Below are positions 36,107 through 44,881 of a stretch of 64,000 nt of DNA, in pieces. The translations under genes and the position numbers were made by a program. The DNA is from Galbibacter sp. BG1 (GTDB taxonomy: Bacteria > Bacteroidota > Bacteroidia > Flavobacteriales > Flavobacteriaceae): assembly GCF_013391805.1 (NCBI RefSeq), contig NZ_CP058364.1, forward strand, positions 3,167,501-3,231,500, written 5' to 3'. Under the pieces are notes generated by a model. The model ran no database searches and was not told the DNA's origin. It saw nothing but the letters and a program-made list of their open reading frames with translations. Each line of letters starts with the position of its first letter. The first letter of the stretch is position 1.

Positions 36107-37924
36107 ATGTCTTTGGAAATTATATATGTATTCGCAATTTTATTCTTGGTAATTATCTTTTTCGCCTTTGAAATCTTTCCTGTAGACAAAATAGCATTTT
36201 TTATCATTGTGAGTCTGCTACTTTTTGGGGTGGTTTCACCAGAAGAAGCTATTAGTGGCTTCTCCAACACCGCCACAATTACGGTGCTCTGCCTTATGAT
36301 TATTGCTATTGCTTTAGAACAAAACGGAATTATAAACATCTTGGCGAATGGCTTAAAAAGACTTCGGGTACTCCCTATTTTACTGCTTATCCCTGCTTTT
36401 ATGCTTATTTCTGGGACGATTTCTGCTTTTATAAGTACCACCGCCGTAGTTATTGTTTTCATAAAAATTTTAACCGAGCTCTCCCTGAAATTCAACATTC
36501 CGCGTGCTAAATTATTGCTTCCCGTATCTTTTGCGGGTATTTTGGGCGGTAGCTGTACGTTAATGGGTACTTCTACAAACTTGATCGTGAATTCGGTAGC
36601 CTCTAAATTTGGTGCGGAACGGTTTACTTTCTTCGAGTTTTCCATTTATGGTCTTATTTTCCTCGGAATAGGAATTGTTTTTATTACAACTACTTCTTTT
36701 CTCCTACCGTGGGATGCCAATAGCAATTTGGATAAGGAATATGAATTGGATGAATATTTGACCAGTATTGAATTTGATGGGGATTCTGATTTTATTGATA
36801 AAAAAATAAAAGACACCATATTATACAACGATCCCGGAATTACGCTTTTAAAACTTACGCGGAAGGGTATTTCTAACAAATCCCCGGGAAAATACATTAC
36901 CCTCCAAAAAGGCGATAAGCTCCTGCTCTATTGCGATATGGAAAGCTTAGTAAAGATAAAGGAAACCGAGGGTATTATTATTAATAGTTACCATGTGGAA
37001 GATAATGGAGAGGATGAAATAAATGAATTTGACAGCGACAAAAATACAATTGTAGAACTTTTAATGCTTCCAGGGGCACCTTTGCTTAAACGTTCTATTG
37101 ATGAATTGAAAAATAAGCGTATCAACGGAGCGCTTCCCCTGGCAGTAAAGCGAAGAAAGAACATTCAGAATGTAAAAGATAAACTTTTGAACACTAGTAT
37201 CGATAAGATAAAATTAAAAGTGGGCGATCGATTGTTGGTAGAAGTTCCCAAAGATCAAATAGACCAATTTTCTACCGTGGAGAATATGGCCGTACTTAAG
37301 GAGCACACCTCTTACACGTCTGTTGCTCCGGTCAAAAAAACACTTACCTTTCTTATTTTGTTGGCAGTTATCGGTCTTGCCGCTTCGGGAGTTTTGTCCA
37401 TTTTGGCCAGTTCCCTCACGGGATGCCTTTTGCTTCTTATGTTTAATTGTATAGAGCTGAGCAAGGTGTACCAAAACATCAACTGGGAGATAATTTTCCT
37501 CTTGGCAGGAATGATTCCTTTAGGAATTGCCATGAATAACAGCGGCGCTGATGTGTGGCTGTCTTCTCAATTATTGGAATTGATGTCGGGAAAACAGCCT
37601 ACTATCATCATCGGGATCATTTTTCTGTTCACCATGTTGCTCAGTGGGGTAATTTCCAACAATGCCACCGCCATAATAATGACGCCCATTGCCATTTCCA
37701 TTGCCACTGCGAGCAATTTACCTTTAAAACCTTTTATATTGGCCGTATTGTTTTCGGCTAATTTTAGTTTTTTTACACCGCTGGGATATCAAACAAATAC
37801 GCTTATTTACGGACTTGGAATCTATAAATTCAAGCATTTTTTAATTATTGGAGGTATGCTATCCATTATTCTTTGGATTACCGCTTCCCTCCTGCTCGGC
37901 AATATGCTCGCTACCACAGAATAG
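36107..37924 (+). CDS. SLC13-family permease with two RCK_C (TrkA-C) domains
   Basis: The 605-residue protein has a membrane half (residues 1-200), a central soluble part with two TrkA-C-like domains (about 205-290 and 300-385; ITLLKLTRKGISNK, GDKLLLYCDMESLVKI, KVGDRLLVEVPKDQI) and a second membrane half. The SNT motifs GTSTNLIVNS and SNNATAIIMTPIAI are the substrate/sodium sites of the divalent anion:sodium family. Transport of sulfate or another dianion is likely. It converges with the peroxiredoxin-like gene, 6 nt apart. Confidence 0.92.
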   Translation: MSLEIIYVFAILFLVIIFFAFEIFPVDKIAFFIIVSLLLFGVVSPEEAISGFSNTATITVLCLMIIAIALEQNGIINILANGLKRLRVLPILLLIPAFMLISGTISAFISTTAVVIVFIKILTELSLKFNIPRAKLLLPVSFAGILGGSCTLMGTSTNLIVNSVASKFGAERFTFFEFSIYGLIFLGIGIVFITTTSFLLPWDANSNLDKEYELDEYLTSIEFDGDSDFIDKKIKDTILYNDPGITLLKLTRKGISNKSPGKYITLQKGDKLLLYCDMESLVKIKETEGIIINSYHVEDNGEDEINEFDSDKNTIVELLMLPGAPLLKRSIDELKNKRINGALPLAVKRRKNIQNVKDKLLNTSIDKIKLKVGDRLLVEVPKDQIDQFSTVENMAVLKEHTSYTSVAPVKKTLTFLILLAVIGLAASGVLSILASSLTGCLLLLMFNCIELSKVYQNINWEIIFLLAGMIPLGIAMNNSGADVWLSSQLLELMSGKQPTIIIGIIFLFTMLLSGVISNNATAIIMTPIAISIATASNLPLKPFILAVLFSANFSFFTPLGYQTNTLIYGLGIYKFKHFLIIGGMLSIILWITASLLLGNMLATTE

Positions 37925-37930
37925 CTATTT

Positions 37931-38437
37931 TTAAGCAACTCCTCTTGGTGGATAGTCTTTCTTTTTTATAAAGTCGATTGCATTTAAAATATCATCAAAA
38001 TCGGGTCGCGCAAAAGGCATGGATTGTACCGAACAAGCATACAAGGTTTGGTCTGGTTTTATCAGAAATAACCCAGGTTCAAAAAATGTATCCGGTTCTT
38101 TATCAGAAATGGCGGTAGAAATGTATAAATCCCATTTACGGGCTTCATCCATACTCATACCATAACCTACTGGTAGTTGTGGGATATCCCATTCCTCTGC
38201 GGTTTTCTTAGCTAATTCTTCAGTATTCCCGCTAATGGCAATAACATTTACCCCGCGGCTACTAAAATCTTCCAGTTTCTTAGAGAGTTCTTCCAAATAG
38301 GTTTTACAAACAGGACAATGCAAGCCTCGGTAAAAAACAATCATCGTAAATTGTTCTACTTCCTGGGCCGCTAGCTCCCATTTTGTGTCATTAATAAGGT
38401 CTAATTTTAAATTTGGTACTTTTTCCGTCGGTTTCAT
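37931..38437 (-). CDS. Peroxiredoxin-like (AhpC/TSA family) protein
   Basis: A 168-residue thioredoxin-fold protein. FYRGLHCPVCKTYLEELSKKL carries the peroxidatic cysteine in a CPVC arrangement, and NVIAISGNTEELAKKTAEEWDI with YGMSMDEARKWDLY and EPGLFLIKPDQTLY complete the AhpC/TSA fold. The cytoplasmic enzyme likely reduces peroxides. Third gene of an operon with YqaE- and DUF1206-type membrane proteins, which suggests a stress response unit. Confidence 0.9.
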   Translation of the reverse strand: MKPTEKVPNLKLDLINDTKWELAAQEVEQFTMIVFYRGLHCPVCKTYLEELSKKLEDFSSRGVNVIAISGNTEELAKKTAEEWDIPQLPVGYGMSMDEARKWDLYISTAISDKEPDTFFEPGLFLIKPDQTLYACSVQSMPFARPDFDDILNAIDFIKKKDYPPRGVA

Positions 38438-38446
38438 ACTAAAAAT

Positions 38447-39244
38447 TTATTCGTTAATATTAATAGGTCTGTATTTAGCTTTAACGAACATAAAAAATCC
38501 GTAAGCCAATAATCCCAAAGCAACCAATGCCATAATTAGACTTCCAAAATTAGATTGCAAAACTTGGAAGGCCTCCTCTTTTCCTCCTGCCTGATTGGAA
38601 TTGGAATACCAAGCGGCTTTAAAAATGAGATAGGAAACAATTACAATTACTATCCCACGAGCTGTGTATCCGACTTTTCCGGCAGTCAGTATAGCTTTTT
38701 GCGCTTTGGCGTCTAAACCTGCGTGTTCTATTTCTTCTTTATATTTTCCTGAATAGGCTTTATACAATTGGTACAGGGCCTTTCCTAAAAAACAAAGTCC
38801 CACTACAGTCACCATTATTTGGCCAAAAGGTTTTTCCAGTAAAAATTGAAGCATAGACTCTTTGCCTCCACTGCCACCTCCAGAAGATAATCCGGATATT
38901 ATTTTTTTTACCGCAGCATAGGCCAAGGCGGCATAAAATGCCCCACTGGTAAAATAGGTGATTCTGTTTACGATTCCTTTCAGGTCAGTTCCATGGTTTT
39001 CGGGATCGGCAAAGGTTTGGTATAGCCGCCATAACACAAAGCAGATTAACCCCAATGCCAAAACCCCTAAAATGACCCGGCCAAATGGTTGCTTGGCCAC
39101 ATAATCCAATACGCCAGAGCTCCCCGTTTTTTCTCCTGTTACGCCAATTACTGAAAGAGCGGTAAGCCCTCCAATAAGGGAATAGATCAATCCTTTGGTA
39201 GCAATACCTATTCTGGCGATGTTTTCCTTTTTTTTATTATCCAT
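38447..39244 (-). CDS. DUF1206 membrane protein
   Basis: The 265-residue protein has six hydrophobic segments in three similar pairs, each of the form ARIGIATKGLIYSLIGGLTAL then PFGRVILGVLALGLICFVLWRLYQ, which is the DUF1206 triple repeat. Inner membrane; function unknown. Its ATG overlaps the stop of the small YqaE gene upstream, and the peroxiredoxin gene follows 9 nt later. Confidence 0.92.
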   Translation of the reverse strand: MDNKKKENIARIGIATKGLIYSLIGGLTALSVIGVTGEKTGSSGVLDYVAKQPFGRVILGVLALGLICFVLWRLYQTFADPENHGTDLKGIVNRITYFTSGAFYAALAYAAVKKIISGLSSGGGSGGKESMLQFLLEKPFGQIMVTVVGLCFLGKALYQLYKAYSGKYKEEIEHAGLDAKAQKAILTAGKVGYTARGIVIVIVSYLIFKAAWYSNSNQAGGKEEAFQVLQSNFGSLIMALVALGLLAYGFFMFVKAKYRPININE

Positions 39245-39390
39245 TATCGATTAACTATAAATGCATGAATTACACCTGGCAACCAACCGATAAGGGTTAA
39301 AATTAAGCTGATTAAAAAGGTTTCTCCCAAGCCATGTTTTAAATAAACTGACAATGGTGGCAATAAAATGTTTAAAATGATTGTAAGCAT
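39244..39390 (-). CDS. YqaE/Pmp3 family small membrane protein
   Basis: A 48-residue protein: MLTIILNILLPPLSVYLKHG, then GETFLISLILTLIGWLPGVIHAFIV. Two helices with the conserved PPL and WLPG-IHA motifs define the Pmp3/YqaE family, which in yeast and plants affects membrane potential under salt stress. It overlaps the DUF1206 start codon by 1 nt and is first in the operon with DUF1206 and the peroxiredoxin. Confidence 0.93.
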   Translation of the reverse strand: MLTIILNILLPPLSVYLKHGLGETFLISLILTLIGWLPGVIHAFIVNR

Positions 39391-39636
39391 GATTATTTTT
39401 AATTTGGTTATCTCCATTTAACTTACATCAAAACCTTCATATTAAAGGAATTCCCATGTTGGTTTAACAGAAAATTGTGTCATTTCCCCTTCAATTGTGA
39501 AATCAATTAACAAGTGCCGCCCTATTTATAAATTGTATAAAAGTTTACTATTCCAACAAGGCATTTAGCGCTAAATTTGGAAGGCTCATATATTAATTTT
39601 AATTTAAACCGATCTAACAACATCAATAAAATTTAT

Positions 39637-40995
39637 ATGAAGAACCTCCTATACCTTTTTATGCTATCGCTTGTGGTTTTGGCAACCTCGTGCAAACAGA
39701 AAACAGAGACAGAACATGCAGAACACGCCTTAACAGATGCCGAAATTGAGGCAAAAGCCATTCAAATCCAAAAAAACATTATAACCCTAGATACGCATTG
39801 CGATATTAATGTGGATAATTTCACAGACTCTATTAATTACACCCAAGATTTGGATACGCAAATTACCTTACCCAAAATGAAGTCTGGTGGTCTCGATGTA
39901 GCTTGGTTCATAGTCTATACCGGGCAAGATTCGTTAAATGCGGAAGGGTACAAAAAGGCATACCAAAATGCGATTTCCAAATTTGAAGCGATTCATCGTT
40001 TGTGTGAAGAGATTGCTCCCGATGAAATCGAACTCGCCCTCACATCAGAAGATGTAAGGGAAATTCATGCCAAGGGCAAAAAAGTGGCCATGATAGGTAT
40101 TGAAAACGGCTACCCTATTGGTACTGATGTGAGGAATGTAAAGAAATTCTACGACCTCGGCGGTCGATATATGTCCCTTGCGCATCAAGGTCACAGTCAG
40201 TTATCAGATTCCAATACTGGAGAAAAAGACGGTGTTTGGCTACACAATGGCTTAAGTGAACTGGGTAAAGAGGTGGTTAAGGAAATGAATAAATATGGAA
40301 TGATGATCGATGTTTCCCATCCATCCAAAGAAGCTATGAGGCAGATGATTGAACTTACTGAAGCTCCTGTAATAGCTTCCCATTCTTCAGCCCGGAATTT
40401 GAGTAACCATAGCAGAAATTTAGACGACGAACAATTGAAATGGCTAAAGAAAAACGGTGGCGTTGTACAAACGGTCGCTTTTGCACCCTATGTTAATGTG
40501 GAGAAGGACAGTGTTTTTGATCTTGAAGTTGATAAAGTGATGCAGGCTGAAGCCCAAAGAAAGAACTTTTCCATCTTGGAGAGGGATAGCGTAAAGCAAC
40601 TTTCCGAAAAAGAAAGGGATGCATATTATGAAAAGTATGTTGGTATTAGAAATGCAGCTTCCCGAAAGTTGGATTCCATATCCCAACATAAAGCTCCCGT
40701 TAATGTTTCCGATTTTGTGGATCATATCGATTATTTAATTGAAAAAGTAGGGATCAATCATGTTGGAATAAGTTCAGATTTCGACGGTGGTGGCGGAATT
40801 TATGGTTGGAATGATGCCTCCGAAACCCTTAATGTTACCAAAGAATTGGTTAAAAGAGGATATTCTGAAAAAGAAATAGAAAAACTGTGGAGTGGAAATC
40901 TATTGCGCGTTTTAGATGAAGTTCAGGCTATAGGAAAGCAAATACAAGAAAAAGAAGCTAATGGAGAATCGAATGAAGATTCTGTAATGCTGTAA
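39637..40995 (+). CDS. Membrane dipeptidase (peptidase M19), lipoprotein
   Basis: The signal peptide from the ATG at 39637 ends in a lipobox (VLATSC). The M19 zinc site is visible: TLDTHCDIN gives the first His-x-Asp-like pair, IGIENGYPIG the bridging Glu, and MIDVSHPSKEAM and PVIASHSSARNLSNHSRN the further histidines, with the C-terminal GISSDFDGGGGIYGW Asp. It removes dipeptides in the envelope. Length 452. It has a large insert (residues ~270-330) between the last two metal motifs, as in many Bacteroidota members. Confidence 0.93.
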   Translation: MKNLLYLFMLSLVVLATSCKQKTETEHAEHALTDAEIEAKAIQIQKNIITLDTHCDINVDNFTDSINYTQDLDTQITLPKMKSGGLDVAWFIVYTGQDSLNAEGYKKAYQNAISKFEAIHRLCEEIAPDEIELALTSEDVREIHAKGKKVAMIGIENGYPIGTDVRNVKKFYDLGGRYMSLAHQGHSQLSDSNTGEKDGVWLHNGLSELGKEVVKEMNKYGMMIDVSHPSKEAMRQMIELTEAPVIASHSSARNLSNHSRNLDDEQLKWLKKNGGVVQTVAFAPYVNVEKDSVFDLEVDKVMQAEAQRKNFSILERDSVKQLSEKERDAYYEKYVGIRNAASRKLDSISQHKAPVNVSDFVDHIDYLIEKVGINHVGISSDFDGGGGIYGWNDASETLNVTKELVKRGYSEKEIEKLWSGNLLRVLDEVQAIGKQIQEKEANGESNEDSVML

Positions 40996-41020
40996 AAATA
41001 AACATACCTTTAACAAATCT

Positions 41021-41053
41021 AAGCATCGAAACTAAATTCGGTGCTTTATTTTT
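41021..41053 (+). terminator. Terminator after the dipeptidase gene
   Basis: The arms AAGCATCGAA (41021-41030) and TTCGGTGCTT (41037-41046) pair with one wobble and run into TATTTTT. The T run doubles as a TATTTTTG promoter box (41047-41054) for the next gene. Confidence 0.7.
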
Positions 41054-41071
41054 GCAATTAAACAGGTTTAC

Positions 41072-41359
41072 ATGATGACACTTAAGAATTTTAGACTTAT
41101 CAGTATATTAGAAGGGATTTCTTACCTATTGCTTTTTGGAATTACCATGCCATTAAAATATTACATGGATTTTCATGGACCCAATAAAATTGTAGGGATG
41201 CTGCATGGAATATTGTTCATCGCTTATGTGGTGATGTCTTTCGTATTTTACAAAAAACTAAAATGGTCAATCTCTACCCTATTTATCGTTTTACTATGTT
41301 CAATTATTCCATTTGGTACATTTTGGATGGAACGCAAGTATCTGCATCCTGCAAATTGA
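41072..41359 (+). CDS. DUF3817 small membrane protein
   Basis: The 95-residue protein has three hydrophobic segments. FRLISILEGISYLLLFGITMPLKYYMDF with HGILFIAYVVMSFV and IPFGTFWMERKYL carries the conserved EG, HG and PFG-F-E motifs of the DUF3817 family. Function unknown. A thioredoxin gene follows 73 nt later. Confidence 0.9.
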   Translation: MMTLKNFRLISILEGISYLLLFGITMPLKYYMDFHGPNKIVGMLHGILFIAYVVMSFVFYKKLKWSISTLFIVLLCSIIPFGTFWMERKYLHPAN

Positions 41360-41432
41360 AAGTTTTTTGGGCTAAAACCGACTAAAAGCCTTCTTTTACC
41401 GTATACCTAATAAACAGATTAAACCTAGAAGA

Positions 41433-41732
41433 ATGAAAAGTAGTTTTAAAGATATTATAGAAGTTAACAAACCCGTACTTATAGATTTTTATGCCGACTG
41501 GTGTGGCCCTTGCCAAACCATGATGCCCGTCTTGGATGATGTAAAACAGTCGATGGGAGATGCTATAAATATTATAAAAATAAATGTGGACAAAAACCAG
41601 GAACTTGCGGGAAGGTTTCAGGTACGTGGTGTCCCAACATTTATGATTCTTAAAAATGGGACTTCGGTTTGGCGCCAAGCTGGAATGATTTCCAAAAACG
41701 ATTTGGTAAAGAAATTAACAGAACATTTATAA
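41433..41732 (+). CDS. trxA: Thioredoxin
   Basis: A 99-residue single thioredoxin domain with the active site WCGPC (DFYADWCGPCQTMMPVLDDVK) and the cis-proline loop VRGVPTFMIL. Cytoplasmic thiol-disulfide reductant for reductases and peroxidases. No signal peptide. The family is certain; whether this is the main thioredoxin of the cell is not known. Confidence 0.95.
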   Translation: MKSSFKDIIEVNKPVLIDFYADWCGPCQTMMPVLDDVKQSMGDAINIIKINVDKNQELAGRFQVRGVPTFMILKNGTSVWRQAGMISKNDLVKKLTEHL

Positions 41733-41915
41733 TTTAGAAACCAGCATTTATTTTACAAACGCTCTGTATTCAGGTTTTTAAAATTTCCAATCATAAATTC
41801 TTATTAAAGCGTAGAATTTGCTTCCAATGCATTGTTAAATTTAGTATTTTTAAGAGTATCAATAAAAATTGTTACTGAATAATAATCTCACTTTGTGAGC
41901 AAAAACTAATTAACT

Positions 41916-42221
41916 ATGCAGATAAATTTTGAATATGATAACGTTGCGGCTAGCAAACGTTTGGAAGAGATGGCTTCAAATAGAATAGACAAACTCGTAG
42001 ATAAATACGATTTTATTGTTCGTGCGGATGTATTTTTCAAAACCGAAAATACTTCATCCAAAGACACAGGGAAAATTTGTAACATCCGTTTAAGTGTCCC
42101 GGGACCAAGGTTGTTTGCTGAAGCTTCCCACGAAAAATTTGAAATGTCCATTGCGGAAGCTTACAACGATTTGGAAAAACAATTGAGAAAGAAAAAAGAA
42201 AAAATGAAAGCTAAACAATAA
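41916..42221 (+). CDS. raiA: Ribosome hibernation promoting factor, short HPF/YfiA type
   Basis: At 101 residues it is one beta-alpha-beta-beta-beta-alpha HPF domain (MQINFEYDNVAASKRLEEMASNRIDKLVDKYDFIVRADVFFKTEN, then CNIRLSVPGPRLFAEASHEKFEMSIAEAYNDLEKQLRKKKEKMKAK). It blocks the tRNA and mRNA channel of idle 30S subunits in stationary phase. The C-terminal dimerisation domain of long HPF is missing, so it is the short form. Confidence 0.93.
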   Translation: MQINFEYDNVAASKRLEEMASNRIDKLVDKYDFIVRADVFFKTENTSSKDTGKICNIRLSVPGPRLFAEASHEKFEMSIAEAYNDLEKQLRKKKEKMKAKQ

Positions 42222-42270
42222 TTTGGTTTGAATTGATATAGAAATTAAAAAAATAATTGACGTGGAAGAG

Positions 42271-42672
42271 ATGAGTATTTTAGCAACAGACGATAAACAG
42301 ATAACATTAATTTTTGACCCTAGTACCAAATTAGGGCGGGAATGCCAAGCGTACGCAGTGTCTTCAGAGGCAAAAGTATTGGCCATAGATCTTACCAAAA
42401 CCAAAGTCGCCGATACCGAATGGGTAGAAATTGCGGATAGATTGGGAAAAACAGTCCCAGAACTCATTGCAAAAGACCATCCAGCTTTTACCAATCAGTT
42501 TGGTGAGGATGTTGAATTGGATAGTACCGATGCTTTAAAAGTTTTAAACAAAAACCCGGAAACTTTGGTATATCCCATTGCCATTCGTGGCGATAAAGCA
42601 GTTATGGCGCATACTTTTTCGGATGTGTTGAAATTAATTAAACCCGATTCGTCGGATGTTAAAATACCATAA
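42271..42672 (+). CDS. ArsC-like thioredoxin-fold protein without reductase cysteine
   Basis: The protein (133 residues from the ATG at 42271) reads LIFDPSTKLGRECQAYAVSSEAKVLAIDLTKTKVADTEWVEIADRLGKTVPELIAKDHPAF, then LVYPIAIRGDKAVMAHTFSDVLKLI. The order and the YPIAIRG segment resemble the ArsC/Spx family. The usual CxxS/CxxC site near the first strand is replaced by TKLGRECQ, so the activity is unclear. It lies 49 nt after the hibernation factor gene and may be cotranscribed. Confidence 0.65.
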   Translation: MSILATDDKQITLIFDPSTKLGRECQAYAVSSEAKVLAIDLTKTKVADTEWVEIADRLGKTVPELIAKDHPAFTNQFGEDVELDSTDALKVLNKNPETLVYPIAIRGDKAVMAHTFSDVLKLIKPDSSDVKIP

Positions 42673-42697
42673 GTTTTCACGAGTATAGTAATAATTC

Positions 42698-42731
42698 AAA
42701 GGTTGGTAAAACATTACGTTTACCAACCTTT
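42698..42731. terminator. Bidirectional terminator
   Basis: The arms AAAGGTTGGTAAA (42698-42710) and TTTACCAACCTTT (42719-42731) pair perfectly between the convergent ArsC-like and ACP genes. Confidence 0.85.
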
Positions 42732-42779
42732 GTTGATTTTTGTCCTGTATGAAGGATGGTCGGTTGCTTTTCAGCTTCC

Positions 42780-43040
42780 TTATTCTTTTTCTTGAAGTTT
42801 CTTTTCCACAATATCCAAAGCATCTTGAACTGTCTTCATACCGTCCATGTCATCATTTTCCAGCGTAATATCAAATGCATCTTCAACATCTAAAATAATA
42901 TCCACCAAATTGGCAGAATTAATATTTAGTTCTTGCGTGAAATTACTGTCTTTGGTAATATCATCTACCGAAACATCTTCTGGTAAATAAACCTTAATGA
43001 TGCCCTTAAGGGTATTATAATGTTCTTTATTCATAGCCAT
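42780..43040 (-). CDS. Acyl carrier protein of the type III PKS cluster
   Basis: An acidic four-helix ACP of 86 residues. The phosphopantetheine serine is probably S42 in ELNINSANLVDIILDVEDAF, where most ACPs have DSL. It carries acyl intermediates for the adjacent ketosynthase. It is the last gene of the seven-gene minus-strand cluster, 2 nt after the ketosynthase gene. A dedicated ACP separate from the main FAS ACP suggests a special acyl chain. Confidence 0.9.
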   Translation of the reverse strand: MAMNKEHYNTLKGIIKVYLPEDVSVDDITKDSNFTQELNINSANLVDIILDVEDAFDITLENDDMDGMKTVQDALDIVEKKLQEKE

Positions 43041-43042
43041 AT

Positions 43043-44317
43043 TTATTTTTTATACCTTTTAAAGATAACACAAGCGTTTACATCGCCAAAACCAAAACTC
43101 GCTTTTGCGATTAAATTCAGTTTTTTATTGAAGGTAGCTGTTGGCACCTTTTCTGCATCAATTCTTTCAGCTATTTCTGGGTGTAGGTCTTCACAATTTA
43201 TATTTCCGAAAACCTTGTTTTCTTGAATCTGCAATACCGTGCCTACACATTCTATACTTCCCGCAGCCGCCAGGCAGTGCCCGAACATGCCTTTAAAAGA
43301 ATTTATAAAAGGGAAGTCCTCGCCTTTTCTATTAAGGGCCGCACTCCAATTTTCAATTTCCAATGCATCTTTGGTAGTAGCCGTTAAGTGTCCGTTAATG
43401 GCATCTATTGCTTTATTATCAATTTCTGCTTCTTCGAGTGCCTGTTTAATGCATCTTTGCACCGCCTCGCTGTTGGGAGCTGTCATACTGCCCTCCCCTC
43501 TTTGTCCGCCACTATTTATGTGGCCTCCAAGGACTTCAGCATAAATATGCGCATTTCGTTCCAAAGCACTTTCTAAAGATTCCAACACCAGAGCCCCTGC
43601 TCCACTCCCTGGAACAAAACCAGCGGCAGTTTCACTCATGGGCCGGCTTGCCTGTGTAGGGTTATCGTTGTACTTTCTTGGGAGAATCCGCATCGCGTCA
43701 AATCCGCCCCAAACGTAGGGTCCACTGTCTGATGTGCTCCCGGTTAAGATTCTCTTTGCCTTACCATCTTTAATGCGCTCAAAAGCCATTAAAATACCTT
43801 CAGTGCCCGTTGTACAAGCAGAAGAGTTGGTAGTAACTTGGTTTCCCGCACCGACAATACCTCCCAAATAGGCGCTTATGCCACTGGCCATGGTTTGTAC
43901 TACCGTGGTGCTACCCAACCTTCTGGCATTGTGCTCATCAATTAAATAAATGGAGTCCCTGAATTTATCCACGCCAGAAACACCGGTGCCAAAGATAACC
44001 CCATCGTCCCAATTCGGCGATTCACTATTGGCAACGGTCAAACCAGCGTCTTTCCAAGCATCTGTTCCAGCAATGACTCCGTAAACGAGTCCGCTTGCTT
44101 TTAAACCCTTTAATTGTAGCGGGGTAAAGTATTGATTAACGAGCGATTCATCTAAGTCTGGTTGCCCTCCAATTTGACAGCCAAAGTTAAGATCAGCTAA
44201 ATCTTGGTGAAAAGTAATACCGCTTTTCCCTTGAATTAAACTATCTGTGAAATTTTTCAATCCAATGCCATTGGGTGCACATACCCCTAAACCAGTAATT
44301 ACAACCCTATGCTCCAT
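43043..44317 (-). CDS. Beta-ketoacyl-ACP synthase (FabF/KAS II type)
   Basis: A 424-residue condensing enzyme with the full catalytic triad: C168 (TTNSSACTTGTEG), H310 (INGHLTATTKD) and H347 (SFKGMFGHCLAAAG). It condenses acyl-ACP with malonyl-ACP, here probably to build the acyl starter for the type III PKS. The dehydratase gene ends 3 nt upstream and ACP follows 2 nt downstream. Its sequence is clearly of the thiolase fold, FabF-like rather than FabH-like. Confidence 0.93.
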   Translation of the reverse strand: MEHRVVITGLGVCAPNGIGLKNFTDSLIQGKSGITFHQDLADLNFGCQIGGQPDLDESLVNQYFTPLQLKGLKASGLVYGVIAGTDAWKDAGLTVANSESPNWDDGVIFGTGVSGVDKFRDSIYLIDEHNARRLGSTTVVQTMASGISAYLGGIVGAGNQVTTNSSACTTGTEGILMAFERIKDGKAKRILTGSTSDSGPYVWGGFDAMRILPRKYNDNPTQASRPMSETAAGFVPGSGAGALVLESLESALERNAHIYAEVLGGHINSGGQRGEGSMTAPNSEAVQRCIKQALEEAEIDNKAIDAINGHLTATTKDALEIENWSAALNRKGEDFPFINSFKGMFGHCLAAAGSIECVGTVLQIQENKVFGNINCEDLHPEIAERIDAEKVPTATFNKKLNLIAKASFGFGDVNACVIFKRYKK

Positions 44318-44320
44318 ATT

Positions 44321-44776
44321 TTAAAATTTTATCATCCCGGAAATCGTTCCCTTGCAAACAAGTTCCTTTTGTGCATTAAACATTTTAACTTCGCATTTAA
44401 GTTTATGAAACCTGAAGTAAATTTTTTTAGAAACCACTTCTACCCGTTCTCCAGGAAAAACTGGTTTATGGAATTCCATTTCGGAACTACTCAATCCTAT
44501 TTTTAAACTTTGATTTTTATATAAAGCATCACTTGATATAAAGTGACTCAATCCCATGCAAACCAACCCTATCTGTGCGCAACATTCTGTAAGAATAACT
44601 CCGGGGGTAACCGGATTATTTTTAAAATGACCTTTATAGAAATAGGAGTCCTTTGAGAATGTATAAAAGCCTTCCACCCTATCTTCTTTAACTTCCTTTA
44701 GGCCTTCCACGAATAAAAATGGCTCGCTATAAGGTAAGTTTATCAGAATATTTTGAATTAAAGTTTCCTTTTCCAT
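44321..44776 (-). CDS. 3-hydroxyacyl-ACP dehydratase (FabZ-like hotdog)
   Basis: A 151-residue single hotdog domain. GHFKNNPVTPGVILTECCAQIG contains the catalytic H50 and E64 of FabZ-type dehydratases. It removes water from 3-hydroxyacyl-ACP in the elongation cycle of the cluster. A 105-nt gap separates it from the enoyl reductase gene upstream (44882), in which no other gene is seen. Confidence 0.9.
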   Translation of the reverse strand: MEKETLIQNILINLPYSEPFLFVEGLKEVKEDRVEGFYTFSKDSYFYKGHFKNNPVTPGVILTECCAQIGLVCMGLSHFISSDALYKNQSLKIGLSSSEMEFHKPVFPGERVEVVSKKIYFRFHKLKCEVKMFNAQKELVCKGTISGMIKF

Positions 44777-44881
44777 TTCGAGATAGGTCTAATTACATAT
44801 TAAAATTTAATGTTCGGATTTTCAGCTTCTAATTCTTATTTTTCAGAATTTAAAAAAACGTATTTCTCAAAAACACACAAA